Shown piece after piece: positions 17,799-25,864 of a DNA stretch of 36,156 nt. The DNA is taken from the NCBI GenBank assembly GCA_016935015.1, contig JAFGRT010000197.1, positions 1 through 36,156 of the forward strand. Reading direction: 5' to 3'. Position 1 is the stretch's first letter. Each line of letters begins with the position of its first letter. Both the position numbers and the translations under genes were made by a program. The DNA is from Acidobacteriota bacterium (lineage in GTDB: Bacteria; Acidobacteriota; JAAYUB01). The notes under the pieces are model-generated. The model made no database searches. It was not told the DNA's origin and saw nothing but the letters and a program-made list of their open reading frames with translations.

Positions 17799-18401
17799 TC
17801 ACTGATTGGATGCAGGAAAGATGGGCAACGGATCACCCCACAACAGTTTAAGCAGATGATAAAACAGGTTCACCGGGAAACCGACCACGTTGAAGTAGCA
17901 ACCGTTGATCCCCCGGACGAACAGCGCGGCCTTTCCCTGGATGCCATATGCGCCCGCCTTGTCCCGCCATTCGCCGGACAGGAGGTAATTCGCCAGCAGG
18001 TCCGGGGCAAGGGTGTCGAATTCGACTTCGGTCACGGCCGCGGACGTCATCTGCCGGCCGCTGTCCAGGTCCTGCAGGCAGATCGCCGTAACGACGGCGT
18101 GGGTGACACCCGAAAGAAGGAGCAGCATTCGCCGGGCGTCGGCCTCATCCGCCGGCTTGCCCATCAGCTGGCAGTCTTGATAGACCAACGTGTCCGCCGT
18201 TATCAGGATGCCGGATCCGGCCGGCCGACACGGCAGAGCGGCCATTTTTTGTTCCGCCACATGTCGTGCCAGGCTGGGCGGATCAGGGTGAAGCGGTGGG
18301 ATGATCTCCGTGAACGGCGATTCAAGGAGGACCGTTTCAAATCCGAGGTTTTTCAGAATCGCCCGCCGCTGGGGCGAGCGTGAAGCCAGAAACAGTCGCA
18401 T
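17799..18401 (-). CDS. maf: Maf-family nucleoside triphosphate pyrophosphatase
   Basis: Maf proteins hydrolyse non-canonical or modified nucleoside triphosphates to monophosphates and are linked to septum control. The 200-aa product shows the substrate-binding loop ASRSPQRRAIL, the ITADTLV acid motif, the GKPADEADARRML segment, the signature SGEWRDKAGAYGIQG, and the closing INGCYFNVVGFPVNLFYHLL. Length and motif order are standard. It is the first gene of a four-gene operon. A perfect TATAAT lies upstream, and its ribosome binding site falls inside a short hairpin. Confidence 0.93.
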   Translation of the reverse strand: MRLFLASRSPQRRAILKNLGFETVLLESPFTEIIPPLHPDPPSLARHVAEQKMAALPCRPAGSGILITADTLVYQDCQLMGKPADEADARRMLLLLSGVTHAVVTAICLQDLDSGRQMTSAAVTEVEFDTLAPDLLANYLLSGEWRDKAGAYGIQGKAALFVRGINGCYFNVVGFPVNLFYHLLKLLWGDPLPIFPASNQ

Positions 18402-18420
18402 GACGCGGGAGCCTCCCGTC
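18402..18420 (-). promoter_or_regulatory. Hairpin covering the maf ribosome binding site
   Basis: Read on the minus strand, GAC-GGGA and TCCC-(GC)-GTC pair immediately before the ATG, burying the only Shine-Dalgarno sequence (GGGAGG, 18412-18417). This could restrain translation initiation of maf and, through coupling, the operon. Confidence 0.4.
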
Positions 18421-18431
18421 AGACTCCCATC

Positions 18432-18437
18432 ATTATA
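18432..18437 (-). promoter_or_regulatory. -10 element (TATAAT) for the maf operon
   Basis: A perfect minus-strand TATAAT sits about 31 bases before the maf start, giving a short leader of about 24 bases. No convincing -35 is seen 16-18 bases upstream, so an activator may be needed. Confidence 0.5.
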
Positions 18438-18473
18438 GCGGGTTTTGGGGGAAATAGCATCACATTCCGGAAC

Positions 18474-19136
18474 TTACGATTCCTGCAGGCGATGGCGGAC
18501 GATGTCTCCCTCAATCATGTAGATGGTGTCTTCGGCAATATTGGTGGCATGGTCGGCGATCCGCTCCAGGTTGTTGGCGATAAGCAGGTAATGGAGCATC
18601 TGCTTTAGGATACCGGCCGAGTCGCGGTCGGTTCGCTGCACCCGGTTGAGGATCTGGCGATGCAGGGCATCCACCTCATCATCATCAGCGCAGATCTGGG
18701 CGGCGAGTCCCTCATCCAGATCGATCAGGCAATCCAGGCTTTTGCGCACCATCTCCTGGACCTTGCCGGCCATGGTCAGCAGCTCCGGCGGGGGATCCAC
18801 ATGGGGGATGCGGGAAAGGGCGATGGTCTCTTCGGCGATGTTAACGGTCAGATCGCCGATTCTCTCCAGGTCATTGTTTATCTTGAGTGAGGCGATGATA
18901 TATCGCAGATCCACGGCCACCGGCTGATACAACGCCAGCAGTTTCAGGCAATCCTCCTCCACTTCCACTTCCATTTCGTCGATGATGGGATCGGCGGTGA
19001 TGACACTTTTGGCCAGTTCATCATTATGGGAATCAATGCATTTGACGGCACCCTGGAAGCTTTCCTCCACCAGCGCGCTCAACGACAGAATTTTTTTCTT
19101 CAAGCTTTCGATTTCCCGATACATGTGGATGGGCAT
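18474..19136 (-). CDS. phoU: Phosphate transport regulator PhoU
   Basis: PhoU couples the Pst transporter to the PhoR sensor kinase and represses the Pho response when phosphate is plentiful. The 220-aa product has two PhoU three-helix repeats: the first with AVDLRYIIASLKINNDLERIGDLTVNIAE and the second with LHYLLIANNLERIADHATNIAEDTIY. Both carry the E/DxxxD metal-binding pattern. The start MPIHMYREIE is chosen because AAGGAG lies 6 bases upstream; the longer frame begins with a TTG inside that site. It is divergent from pstSCAB, whereas phoU most often follows pstB. It has its own upstream Pho-box-like repeats. Confidence 0.95.
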   Translation of the reverse strand: MPIHMYREIESLKKKILSLSALVEESFQGAVKCIDSHNDELAKSVITADPIIDEMEVEVEEDCLKLLALYQPVAVDLRYIIASLKINNDLERIGDLTVNIAEETIALSRIPHVDPPPELLTMAGKVQEMVRKSLDCLIDLDEGLAAQICADDDEVDALHRQILNRVQRTDRDSAGILKQMLHYLLIANNLERIADHATNIAEDTIYMIEGDIVRHRLQES

Positions 19137-19340
19137 GCCATACTCCTTCAAAATAAAATCCGGCCGCGATGGAGAGGGCCGATGGTTCCGGTCCGGTGTT
19201 CAAATGAACCTGGCATGGACGCTGCGGAAAATTGAAAACCCGCCCCGCCGGCGATTCCTGTCATTATACCAGCTGCCGAACGCGCAACAATGAAAATAAC
19301 GTAAGGACAACCGTCCTTTACCGCCAGTACGTAAATCATC

Positions 19341-19383
19341 CTTGTACAGTTGATTTGTTAGAGCGGTATGAAATTGGTGTTAG
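19341..19383 (-). promoter_or_regulatory. Pho-box-like repeat array and -10 for phoU
   Basis: On the minus strand: CTAACA (19383-19378), five bases, TTCATA (19372-19367), five bases, CTAACA (19361-19356), then nine bases and TACAAG (19346-19341) as a -10-like hexamer. The 11-bp period fits tandem PhoP/PhoB-type response-regulator binding with the last repeat replacing a -35 element. The leader would be about 200 bases. Confidence 0.6.
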
Positions 19384-19510
19384 ATATGGATCATTTGCCT
19401 GAAATTACCCTGGTAAAAAGCCTGTGCGGAAGGACACATGTGCCCGAAAATCCTGAGATTCAAAAGGATTTCCCGCGGGAGTCGACCGCAGCCACGCCGA
19501 TCCTTGAAAA

Positions 19511-19564
19511 ATAACAAAGCGCTAACATTACCTTTATTACCGACTAACAGTCCATCCGCATAAT
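19511..19564 (+). promoter_or_regulatory. Pho-box-like repeat array and -10 for pstSCAB
   Basis: ATAACA (19511), CTAACA (19522), TTTATT (19533) and CTAACA (19544) start exactly 11 bases apart. Nine bases after the last repeat lies CATAAT (19559-19564), a near-consensus -10. The pstS ATG follows at 19601 behind AGGAGGAG. This resembles TTAACA-type PhoP boxes with 6+5 spacing. The 449-base phoU-pstS gap holds no gene. Confidence 0.68.
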
Positions 19565-19600
19565 CCGCCATCTGTTATAACCCATTCCTAGGAGGAGAGT

Positions 19601-20425
19601 ATGCGATTCTTTTTGACTTGTGTGTTGACCGCTCTGACCCTGATGAGCATGTCGGTGGTTATGGCCGCCGACAAAATCGTCCTCGACGGCTCTACCACCG
19701 TCGGTCCCATCGCCAAGGCTTTTGCCGAAGCCTACATGAAAGAGAACCCTGATGTGAACATTTCCGTCAGTGAGTCGGGCAGCGGCAACGGCGCCAAGAG
19801 CCTGATCAACGGTGCCTGCCACATCGCCGACATGTCCCGTTTCATGAAGGACAAGGAGTTCGCCGCCGCCGTGGAAAAGGGCATCATGCCCGTGGCCCAT
19901 TGCGTGGCTCTGGACGGCATCGCCATGATCGTTCACCCCAGCAACCCGGTGAAAGCCATCACCATGGCTCAAATCAAGGACATCTACACCGGCAAGATCA
20001 CCAACTGGAAAGATCTGGGCGGCCCCGATGTCAAGATCGTCATGATCAGCCGTGACACCAACAGCGGCACCTATGAGACTTTCGAAGGCCTGGTCATGAA
20101 AAAGGAAAAGATCGTGGAAGGCTGCGAGTACGTCGGCAGCAATGGCGCGGTGCGCGGCCGCGTGCAGAGCACCCCGGCGGGCATCGGCTATGTGGGCATC
20201 GGCTTCCTGGACAAGTCCGTCAAGGCCTTGACGGTCGGTGGCGTGTACCCGACGAAAAAATCCATCTCATCTGGCAAGTATCCCATTGCCCGTCCCCTGT
20301 TCATGTTCACCAACGGCTACCCGAAAATGGGTACGCACCTGTTCACCTTTGTGAACTATTATCTGAGTCCAAAAGGACAGGAAATCGTGGAAGCCATCGG
20401 TTTCGTGCCGATTACCGAGTATTAG
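19601..20425 (+). CDS. pstS: Phosphate ABC transporter substrate-binding protein PstS
   Basis: This is the periplasmic phosphate receptor of the high-affinity Pst transporter. A signal peptide (MRFFLTCVLTALTLMSMS with likely cleavage after VMA) precedes the mature start ADKIVLDGSTTVGP. Phosphate-contacting segments are recognisable: GSTTVGP, SESGSGNG and SRDTNSGTYETF. The ITMAQIKDIYTGKITNWKDLGG block is typical of the family, and 274 aa is the compact bacterial form. The start has a strong AGGAGGAG site. It is first in pstSCAB, controlled by a Pho-box-like array, and followed by a 13-bp hairpin that may hold its expression above that of the membrane genes. Confidence 0.96.
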   Translation: MRFFLTCVLTALTLMSMSVVMAADKIVLDGSTTVGPIAKAFAEAYMKENPDVNISVSESGSGNGAKSLINGACHIADMSRFMKDKEFAAAVEKGIMPVAHCVALDGIAMIVHPSNPVKAITMAQIKDIYTGKITNWKDLGGPDVKIVMISRDTNSGTYETFEGLVMKKEKIVEGCEYVGSNGAVRGRVQSTPAGIGYVGIGFLDKSVKALTVGGVYPTKKSISSGKYPIARPLFMFTNGYPKMGTHLFTFVNYYLSPKGQEIVEAIGFVPITEY

Positions 20426-20439
20426 TCCGGATATCTGAA

Positions 20440-20477
20440 AATGTACCGGCCGGGGCGCATGCTTCGGCCGGTACATT
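20440..20477 (+). terminator. Intercistronic pstS-pstC hairpin (attenuating or mRNA-stabilising)
   Basis: A perfect 13-bp inverted repeat, AATGTACCGGCCG (20440-20452) with CGGCCGGTACATT (20465-20477), closes a 12-base loop. Only a weak T stretch follows, so it is more likely a partial terminator or 3'-end protector of pstS mRNA, as is common behind substrate-binding-protein genes. Confidence 0.6.
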
Positions 20478-20515
20478 CTTCAGCCACATTCCTTGATGGA
20501 AACGGAAAGGTTGCT

Positions 20516-21691
20516 GTGAGCCAAACAACATTGAATGCGGGTCCGACGCCCGGCCGATCGGCCAAAAGAAGCATATACATCAGCGAGGGGACCAGTCGCT
20601 GGCGGCGGTTTGTGTCATTTTCCATTGAAGGATTCCTCTTCCTGGTCACATCTTTGTCACTGATTGCCGTCTTCTTTATCATTCTGTTCATTGCCATCGA
20701 CGCCATTCCCTTTTTTCAATTGGAAGGCTTCACGGAATTTTTCACCAGCATCCGCTGGTACCCGTCGGGTTCTCCGCCGGAGTTCGGTGCGCTGGCCATT
20801 ATTTTCGGCAGCGGGATGGTCACTTTCCTTGCCGCTATGATTGCCGTCCCCCTGGCGCTGCTGTCGGCGGTCAGTCTGAGTGATATCCTGCCCTTCTCCG
20901 TCCGGCAGTTCGCCAAGCCGGTCATCGAGATCATCGCCGCCATCCCGTCCGTCGCCTACGGCTTTTTCGCCCTGGTGGTCTTTGCGCCCATTCTGCAGAC
21001 CAGCGGCGGTCATCTCCTGGGCATCCTGGTCTGGCTGTTCGGTGCGCCACTGGCGCTGATCGTTTCCTTCGTCGTGGGCGATATGCTGGCCGACCGCATC
21101 TTCGGGGATAATGTCACCCAGGTCCAACGGACCGCCATCCTGCTGTTGCTGATGGGAATCTTCAGCGTGGGGCTGTACTTTCTTTATGCGCCCATCAGCG
21201 CCATCAAGATCTCCAGCGGCACCAACGCTCTGAACGTGTCCATCATTCTGGGGATCATGGCCCTGCCCACCATCGTCAGTGTGTCGGAAGACGCCCTGCA
21301 GGCCGTGGGCCGTGAGCTGCGCGAGGGAAGTTACGCCCTGGGCGCCACCCGCGCCGAGACTATCACCAAGGTGGTCATCCCGGCGGCCCGCTCGGGGATC
21401 ATTGCCGCCATCATCCTGGGCATCATGCGGGCCATCGGCGAAACCATGGTGGTCTGGATGGCCTCGGGGAATGCATCACAGATCCCCTCGCCCTGGTACA
21501 ATGTGCTGGAACCGGTGCGCACATTGACGGCCACCATCGCCGGTGATATGGGCGAAGCCGATCATGTAACCGGTTCGTCGCGCTATCACGTCCTGTTTGC
21601 CATGGCCTTGTTCCTGCTGCTGATCTCCTTTTTCAGCAACCTCATCAGCGAATGGGCCGTCATGCGCTCGAAGAAAAAATGGGGAGTCTAG
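20516..21691 (+). CDS. pstC: Phosphate ABC transporter permease PstC
   Basis: This is an inner-membrane permease subunit of the Pst system. A GTG start is chosen because GGAAAGG lies 5 bases upstream and the longer frame would start inside the intercistronic hairpin. The 391-aa product has an N-terminal cytosolic tail, a first membrane helix (FLFLVTSLSLIAVFFIILFI), the AAIPSVAYGFFALVVF helix, and the coupling motif EGSYALGATRAETITKVVIPAA. The family usually has about 300-320 residues. The excess is an insertion after VVFAPILQTSGG carrying two extra hydrophobic stretches and a short loop (DRIFGDNVTQVQ) before the normal NVSIILGIMALPTI segment. It lies three bases upstream of pstA. Confidence 0.93.
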   Translation: MSQTTLNAGPTPGRSAKRSIYISEGTSRWRRFVSFSIEGFLFLVTSLSLIAVFFIILFIAIDAIPFFQLEGFTEFFTSIRWYPSGSPPEFGALAIIFGSGMVTFLAAMIAVPLALLSAVSLSDILPFSVRQFAKPVIEIIAAIPSVAYGFFALVVFAPILQTSGGHLLGILVWLFGAPLALIVSFVVGDMLADRIFGDNVTQVQRTAILLLLMGIFSVGLYFLYAPISAIKISSGTNALNVSIILGIMALPTIVSVSEDALQAVGRELREGSYALGATRAETITKVVIPAARSGIIAAIILGIMRAIGETMVVWMASGNASQIPSPWYNVLEPVRTLTATIAGDMGEADHVTGSSRYHVLFAMALFLLLISFFSNLISEWAVMRSKKKWGV

Positions 21692-21694
21692 GCC

Positions 21695-23041
21695 ATGAAA
21701 GCACACACCCGCAAAATACTGGACAAATCCTTCACCGGCATGGGCTTCATGTCGGTCATCCTGTTGACTCTCTCGCTGGTGATCGTGCTGGGGCCCATTT
21801 TCGTGCGCGGGATCCAGGCTTTTCTGTTCTTCGATACGGTGGAGTATCGACGAATGCAGCTGGATCTGTTTGACCGGGGCGATCCGGAGGAAGTGAAGGC
21901 AGAACTGGACGAGGTCTGGGCTGAGCGCCGTTTCATTTATGACACTATCGCCGCTTTCGAGGAACAGGTCGAAAATGAAGAGATTGAAAACAGTTGGGAA
22001 TATCCGGAGAAAATCGACAGCCTGAACGACAGTCTGAAAGCGCTGTTCGGTCCCCGGCCGGACGAGCCCGAACCGGTGTTGCCGCGCGACCGCTACGGCG
22101 AGACCCGCTGGGACCGGGCCCAGCAGACATTCAAGCTGGTGATGTATAAGGAGCAGTGGGATTATTCCGATCCCTCCGCCATGGGCTCAAAGGTGCTGGT
22201 GCCGCGGATCGACTCCTTTCGCGGCACGACCGTGGAGCAGATCTTCCCCTACATGGAGGAAAATCTGGAGAAACTCATGCTGCCTGAATTTACGTTCTAC
22301 TGGCAGTTTCTGACGGACAAATCCCATGACATTCATTTCTTCGGCGGGATCGGCGCTGAGGTTCTGGGGACCTTCTACCTGGTGATTGGGACCATGCTCT
22401 TCGCCATCCCCATCGGTGTCATCGCCGCCATCTATCTGGCGGAATTTGCCAAGGAAGGCAAGATCGTGAGCCTGTTGCGGACCGCCATCAGCACCCTGGC
22501 CGGTGTGCCCAGCATCGTGTTCGGGCTGTTCGGCCTGGCCTTCTTCATCAACACCATGGAAGTATCTCAGTCGAAAAGTGTTCTGGCCGGCTCACTGACC
22601 CTTACCCTGTTGGTGCTGCCGACCATTATCCGGGCGGCGGAGGAGGCCATTCTGGCCGTGCCCAAGGCTTACAAGGAGGCTTCCCTCAGCCTGGGGGCCA
22701 GCAAGCTCTACACCATTCTGAAGGTGATTCTACCGGCGGCCATGCCGGGCATTCTGACGGGGATCGTCATCAGTATGGGCCGGGCGGCCGGTGAGACCGC
22801 GCCCATCATCTTCACTGCCGCCGTCAGTGTCGGTCAGCCGCTGGGGCTGTTTGAAACCTTGAATCAGCCGACGATGGCCTTGCCCTGGAACATCTATAAC
22901 CTGGTGACGGAGCATGAAGCGGTGGACCAGATCCGGCATGTGCAGTTCGGCATGGTGTTTACGCTGGTCCTGCTGGTCGTGGTCCTGAACTTTGCCGCCA
23001 TCGTTCTGCGGGCCAGAATATCGAAGAAATTGAGAGGATAA
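21695..23041 (+). CDS. pstA: Phosphate ABC transporter permease PstA with large periplasmic insertion
   Basis: This is the second Pst permease subunit. TM1 is at about 18-45. The typical permease core begins near residue 200 with FYWQFLTDKS, HFFGGIGAEVLGTFYL and AGVPSIVFGLFGLAFF, with the coupling loop EASLSLGASKLYTILKVILPAA and a last TM near 425-440. Between TM1 and the core is an unusual hydrophilic, acidic, helix-prone insertion (about 48-197) rich in Glu, Asp and Arg. It should lie in the periplasm. Normal PstA has about 280-300 residues, this one 448. The insertion could contact PstS or another envelope partner. The frame is continuous with no sign of a frameshift. Confidence 0.93.
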   Translation: MKAHTRKILDKSFTGMGFMSVILLTLSLVIVLGPIFVRGIQAFLFFDTVEYRRMQLDLFDRGDPEEVKAELDEVWAERRFIYDTIAAFEEQVENEEIENSWEYPEKIDSLNDSLKALFGPRPDEPEPVLPRDRYGETRWDRAQQTFKLVMYKEQWDYSDPSAMGSKVLVPRIDSFRGTTVEQIFPYMEENLEKLMLPEFTFYWQFLTDKSHDIHFFGGIGAEVLGTFYLVIGTMLFAIPIGVIAAIYLAEFAKEGKIVSLLRTAISTLAGVPSIVFGLFGLAFFINTMEVSQSKSVLAGSLTLTLLVLPTIIRAAEEAILAVPKAYKEASLSLGASKLYTILKVILPAAMPGILTGIVISMGRAAGETAPIIFTAAVSVGQPLGLFETLNQPTMALPWNIYNLVTEHEAVDQIRHVQFGMVFTLVLLVVVLNFAAIVLRARISKKLRG

Positions 23042-23050
23042 TGCGGTAAA

Positions 23051-23899
23051 ATGAGTCAAACAGATGCCAAAAACGTGCGGGTAAGTAAAATGCAACTATC
23101 CAAGGACTCCATCCACCAGAAAAAGATCCTGAATCCGGAGACGGAAAAAGGTCACGTCATCTCGGAAGATTTTTCAGTTTTTTATGGGAACACCGAAGCC
23201 ATCGTCAAGGCCAACCTGTCCATGCCCGCGAAAAAGGTCACGGCCATCATCGGACCCAGCGGGTGCGGCAAGAGTACCGTTCTGCGGGCCATCAATCGGA
23301 TGAATGACCTGATCCCGGGCTGTTATGCCAAGGGCAAACTGATATTCGACGACGAAGATATTTACAGCCAATACACCGATGTGGTGCTGCTGCGGAAGCG
23401 GATCGGCATGGTGTTTCAGAAACCCAATCCCTTCCCCAAGTCCATCTTCGATAACATCGCCTTCGGGCCCCGGCTCTGCGGTATTAGAAGGAAGAGCGAT
23501 CTGCAGGAGGTCTTCGAAAAGAGTTGTCGGCAAGCCGCCCTGTGGGATGAAGTCAAGGATCGCCTGGAGGATAACGCCCTGGGGCTCTCCGGCGGTCAGC
23601 AACAGCGTCTCTGCCTGGCCCGTGCGCTGGCCGTGGATCCGGAAATACTTCTGATGGACGAACCGACGTCGGCCCTGGACCCCCGGGCCACGTCGAAGAT
23701 TGAGGACCTGATCCGCGAATTGCGTGGCACCTACACCATTATCATTGTCACCCACAACATGCAGCAAGCAGCCCGCGTGTCGGATTACACGGCGTTTTTC
23801 TACGAAGGCGTCCTGATCGAGTTCGCCCCTACCTCGGAACTGTTTACCAATCCCCGGGAAAAGAAAACCGAAGAATACATCACGGGCCGGTTCGGGTAG
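23051..23899 (+). CDS. pstB: Phosphate ABC transporter ATPase PstB
   Basis: This ATPase drives phosphate import with PstCA. The 282-aa product has Walker [10 protein letters not shown], the PstB-typical [10 protein letters not shown], the Q-loop [20 protein letters not shown], the signature [16 protein letters not shown], Walker [14 protein letters not shown], and the H-loop [19 protein letters not shown]. About 35 residues precede the usual start of the domain. An internal ATG (MQLSKD, 23090) is a possible alternative start, since neither has a strong ribosome binding site. A terminator-like hairpin follows downstream, closing the operon. Confidence 0.96.
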   Translation: MSQTDAKNVRVSKMQLSKDSIHQKKILNPETEKGHVISEDFSVFYGNTEAIVKANLSMPAKKVTAIIGPSGCGKSTVLRAINRMNDLIPGCYAKGKLIFDDEDIYSQYTDVVLLRKRIGMVFQKPNPFPKSIFDNIAFGPRLCGIRRKSDLQEVFEKSCRQAALWDEVKDRLEDNALGLSGGQQQRLCLARALAVDPEILLMDEPTSALDPRATSKIEDLIRELRGTYTIIIVTHNMQQAARVSDYTAFFYEGVLIEFAPTSELFTNPREKKTEEYITGRFG

Positions 23900-23987
23900 A
23901 AACTTCGGGCGGGGAGGTATTCCGGAAAAACCGTCCAGGACTGCCCGCGGCGGGTCCGGCACCCCCGATTTTTACGGCAGGGTTGTC

Positions 23988-24029
23988 CTCACCACCCGTT
24001 GGCGACAGCCAGGCCGTGGTGAGTATTTT
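23988..24029 (+). terminator. Terminator after pstB
   Basis: CTCACCAC (23988-23995) pairs with GTGGTGAG (24016-24023), with an inner TGGC/GCCA stem, followed by TATTTT. It separates the pst operon from arsR. Confidence 0.6.
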
Positions 24030-24044
24030 GCCCTTCGGCTCGGA

Positions 24045-24112
24045 ATTTGGTCATTTTGCCAAATAAACAATTATCTTCTTGACATTCCGGTGGCCATCAT
24101 CCATCCTTGACT
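24045..24112 (+). promoter_or_regulatory. arsR promoter region with inverted repeat
   Basis: ATTTGG (24045-24050) and CCAAAT (24059-24064) form a 6-bp inverted repeat with an 8-base spacer, a plausible operator. A perfect -35 TTGACA lies at 24079-24084, but no good -10 is seen 17 bases on. A second TTGACT at 24107-24112 is followed by TATTAA at 24128 (15-base spacing). Which is used is unclear. Confidence 0.4.
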
Positions 24113-24148
24113 GTGTGCTCTGTGGACTATTAAAACGAGGGAGAGTCG

Positions 24149-24481
24149 ATGGTGAGCATTCACAGCAAACACCTGGCCGCACGGGCGGAGATCCTCAAGG
24201 CGCTGGCCCATCCAACCCGTCTGTTTCTGGTGGATGAACTGGCCCGGGGCGAACGGTGCGTCTGTGAATTGACGGAACTTGTGGGCGCCGATATCTCCAC
24301 CGTGTCGCGGCACCTCAAGCTGCTGCGTCAGTCGCACATCCTGGTCGCCGAGAAACGGGGGGCGCAGATCTGGTACTCCCTCCGCATGCCGTGTGTGCTC
24401 ACGTTTTTTCAGTGTATCGACCACATCATGACCAGTTCGGCGCGCCAACAGGCGGACCTGATCGAGGAACAGATCGACTAG
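24149..24481 (+). CDS. arsR: ArsR/SmtB-family metalloid-responsive repressor
   Basis: The 110-aa winged-helix protein shows the ArsR core: ILKALAHPTRLFLVDELARGERCVCEL, recognition helix ADISTVSRHLKLLRQSHIL and wing EKRGAQIWYSL. The C37-V-C39 pair in the CVCEL motif is the classical alpha-3 As(III)/Sb(III) sensor site. Further cysteines (C82, C89) near the C-terminus could complete it. It would repress its own operon until metalloid binds. The start has GGGAGAG 4-5 bases upstream. It is first in a cluster with a permease and thioredoxin-like/ArsF/ArsG-like proteins, which supports an arsenic role. The ligand could also be another thiophilic metal. Confidence 0.88.
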   Translation: MVSIHSKHLAARAEILKALAHPTRLFLVDELARGERCVCELTELVGADISTVSRHLKLLRQSHILVAEKRGAQIWYSLRMPCVLTFFQCIDHIMTSSARQQADLIEEQID

Positions 24482-24549
24482 TGGGGACAGCGATTCCCGG
24501 TAAGCCCCCCAGCAGGGCTGGCCGTCGACAACTCGAGGAGCAGGATCGA

Positions 24550-25854
24550 ATGATGGATTGGAAAAAGGAATGGAAACCGCTGCTGGGCATGGCTCTGGTT
24601 TTTACCGGATTCTATTATTTACCCCTGGACTGGTCCCGTCTGGAACATGCCGTCATGGAGGCCCTGTACCTGACCCGGTGGTATGCCCGGGAGCATGTGC
24701 TGCTGTGCCTGGTGCCGGCGTTCTTCATCGCCGGCGCCATCGCCGTATTTGTCAGCCAGGCCGCAGTGATGAAGTATCTCGGCGCCCGGGCCAAAAAGGT
24801 GGTGGCCTATGGCGTCGCCTCCGTCTCGGGTTCCATCCTGGCGGTCTGCTCCTGCACGGTGCTGCCGCTCTTCGCCGGCATCTACCGCATGGGCGCCGGC
24901 CTCGGGCCGGCCACCGCCTTCCTCTACTCGGGACCGGCCATCAATGTGCTGGCCATCATCCTCACAGCCCGCATCCTTGGGGTGGAGCTGGGCGTGGCCC
25001 GGGCCGTGGGGGCAGTATTGTTCAGTATCATCATCGGCCTGCTGATGCACCTGATTTTTCGGAAGGAGGAGCTGGCCAAGGCCCGGGCCCAGGCCGCCCT
25101 CCCCGAATCGGAGACGGCGCGCCCCCTGTGGCAGAACATGATATACTTCGGCGCCATGGTGGGCATCCTGGTTTTTGCCAACTGGGGCAAACCGGAGGCA
25201 GCGGTGGGGGTCTGGCACGCCGTCTGGTCGTCCAAATGGATCATCACCGCCTGTTTCGGCGCCGCCTTGGCCGTGATCCTCGTGCGCTGGTTTAATCTGC
25301 GCTGGTGGCCCATCCTGCTGACCGCCGCGGCGACGGCGCTGGTTGCATTGTGGCGTCCCGGGCAGCCGGAGCTGCCTTTCGTAGTGGCCGTCATCGGCCT
25401 GTCGGTCATTACCGGACGCGATGAGGGGGAAGCCGGTGAATGGCTGAGCGCCACCTGGGGCTTTACCAGGCAGATCCTGCCGCTGCTCTTCTTCGGGGTG
25501 CTGGTGGCCGGCGCGCTGCTGGGTCGGCCGGGGGAGGAGGGGCTGATTCCGTCGGCATGGATCAGCGGCGCCGTGGGCGGCAACTCCATCGGCGCGAACC
25601 TCTTCGCCTCGGTGGCCGGCGCCTTCATGTACTTCGCCACCCTGACGGAGGTTCCCATCCTGCAAGGCCTCATCGGCAACGGCATGGGCAACGGGCCGGC
25701 CCTTGCCCTGCTGCTGGCCGGGCCGGCATTGAGCCTGCCCAACATGCTGGTCATCCGCAGCATCATGGGCACCCGCAAGACCGTGGTTTTCGTGGCGCTG
25801 GTGGTGGTGATGGCCACCATCAGCGGCTTGATATTCGGAGAAATTTTTCCCTGA
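24550..25854 (+). CDS. UPF0718/ArsP-type membrane permease
   Basis: The 434-aa polytopic protein is of the DUF318/UPF0718 family, which includes ArsP, the trivalent organoarsenical exporter. The signature block VCSCTVLPLFAGIYRMGAGLG (C100, C102) and GPAINVLAIILTARILG in the first half has a counterpart in the second half (SGAVGGNSIGANLFASVAGA, MGNGPALALLLAGPALSLPNM). About ten hydrophobic helices are visible, with a hydrophilic loop near residues 175-195. The start at the first of two adjacent ATGs has GAGGAG 9 bases upstream; the ORF upstream overlaps arsR and is not credible. It is followed 10 bases later by a mini-thioredoxin gene, a pairing common for this family. Arsenic export is inferred from context. 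Confidence 0.85.
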   Translation: MMDWKKEWKPLLGMALVFTGFYYLPLDWSRLEHAVMEALYLTRWYAREHVLLCLVPAFFIAGAIAVFVSQAAVMKYLGARAKKVVAYGVASVSGSILAVCSCTVLPLFAGIYRMGAGLGPATAFLYSGPAINVLAIILTARILGVELGVARAVGAVLFSIIIGLLMHLIFRKEELAKARAQAALPESETARPLWQNMIYFGAMVGILVFANWGKPEAAVGVWHAVWSSKWIITACFGAALAVILVRWFNLRWWPILLTAAATALVALWRPGQPELPFVVAVIGLSVITGRDEGEAGEWLSATWGFTRQILPLLFFGVLVAGALLGRPGEEGLIPSAWISGAVGGNSIGANLFASVAGAFMYFATLTEVPILQGLIGNGMGNGPALALLLAGPALSLPNMLVIRSIMGTRKTVVFVALVVVMATISGLIFGEIFP

Positions 25855-25864
25855 GGAGCAAGGA

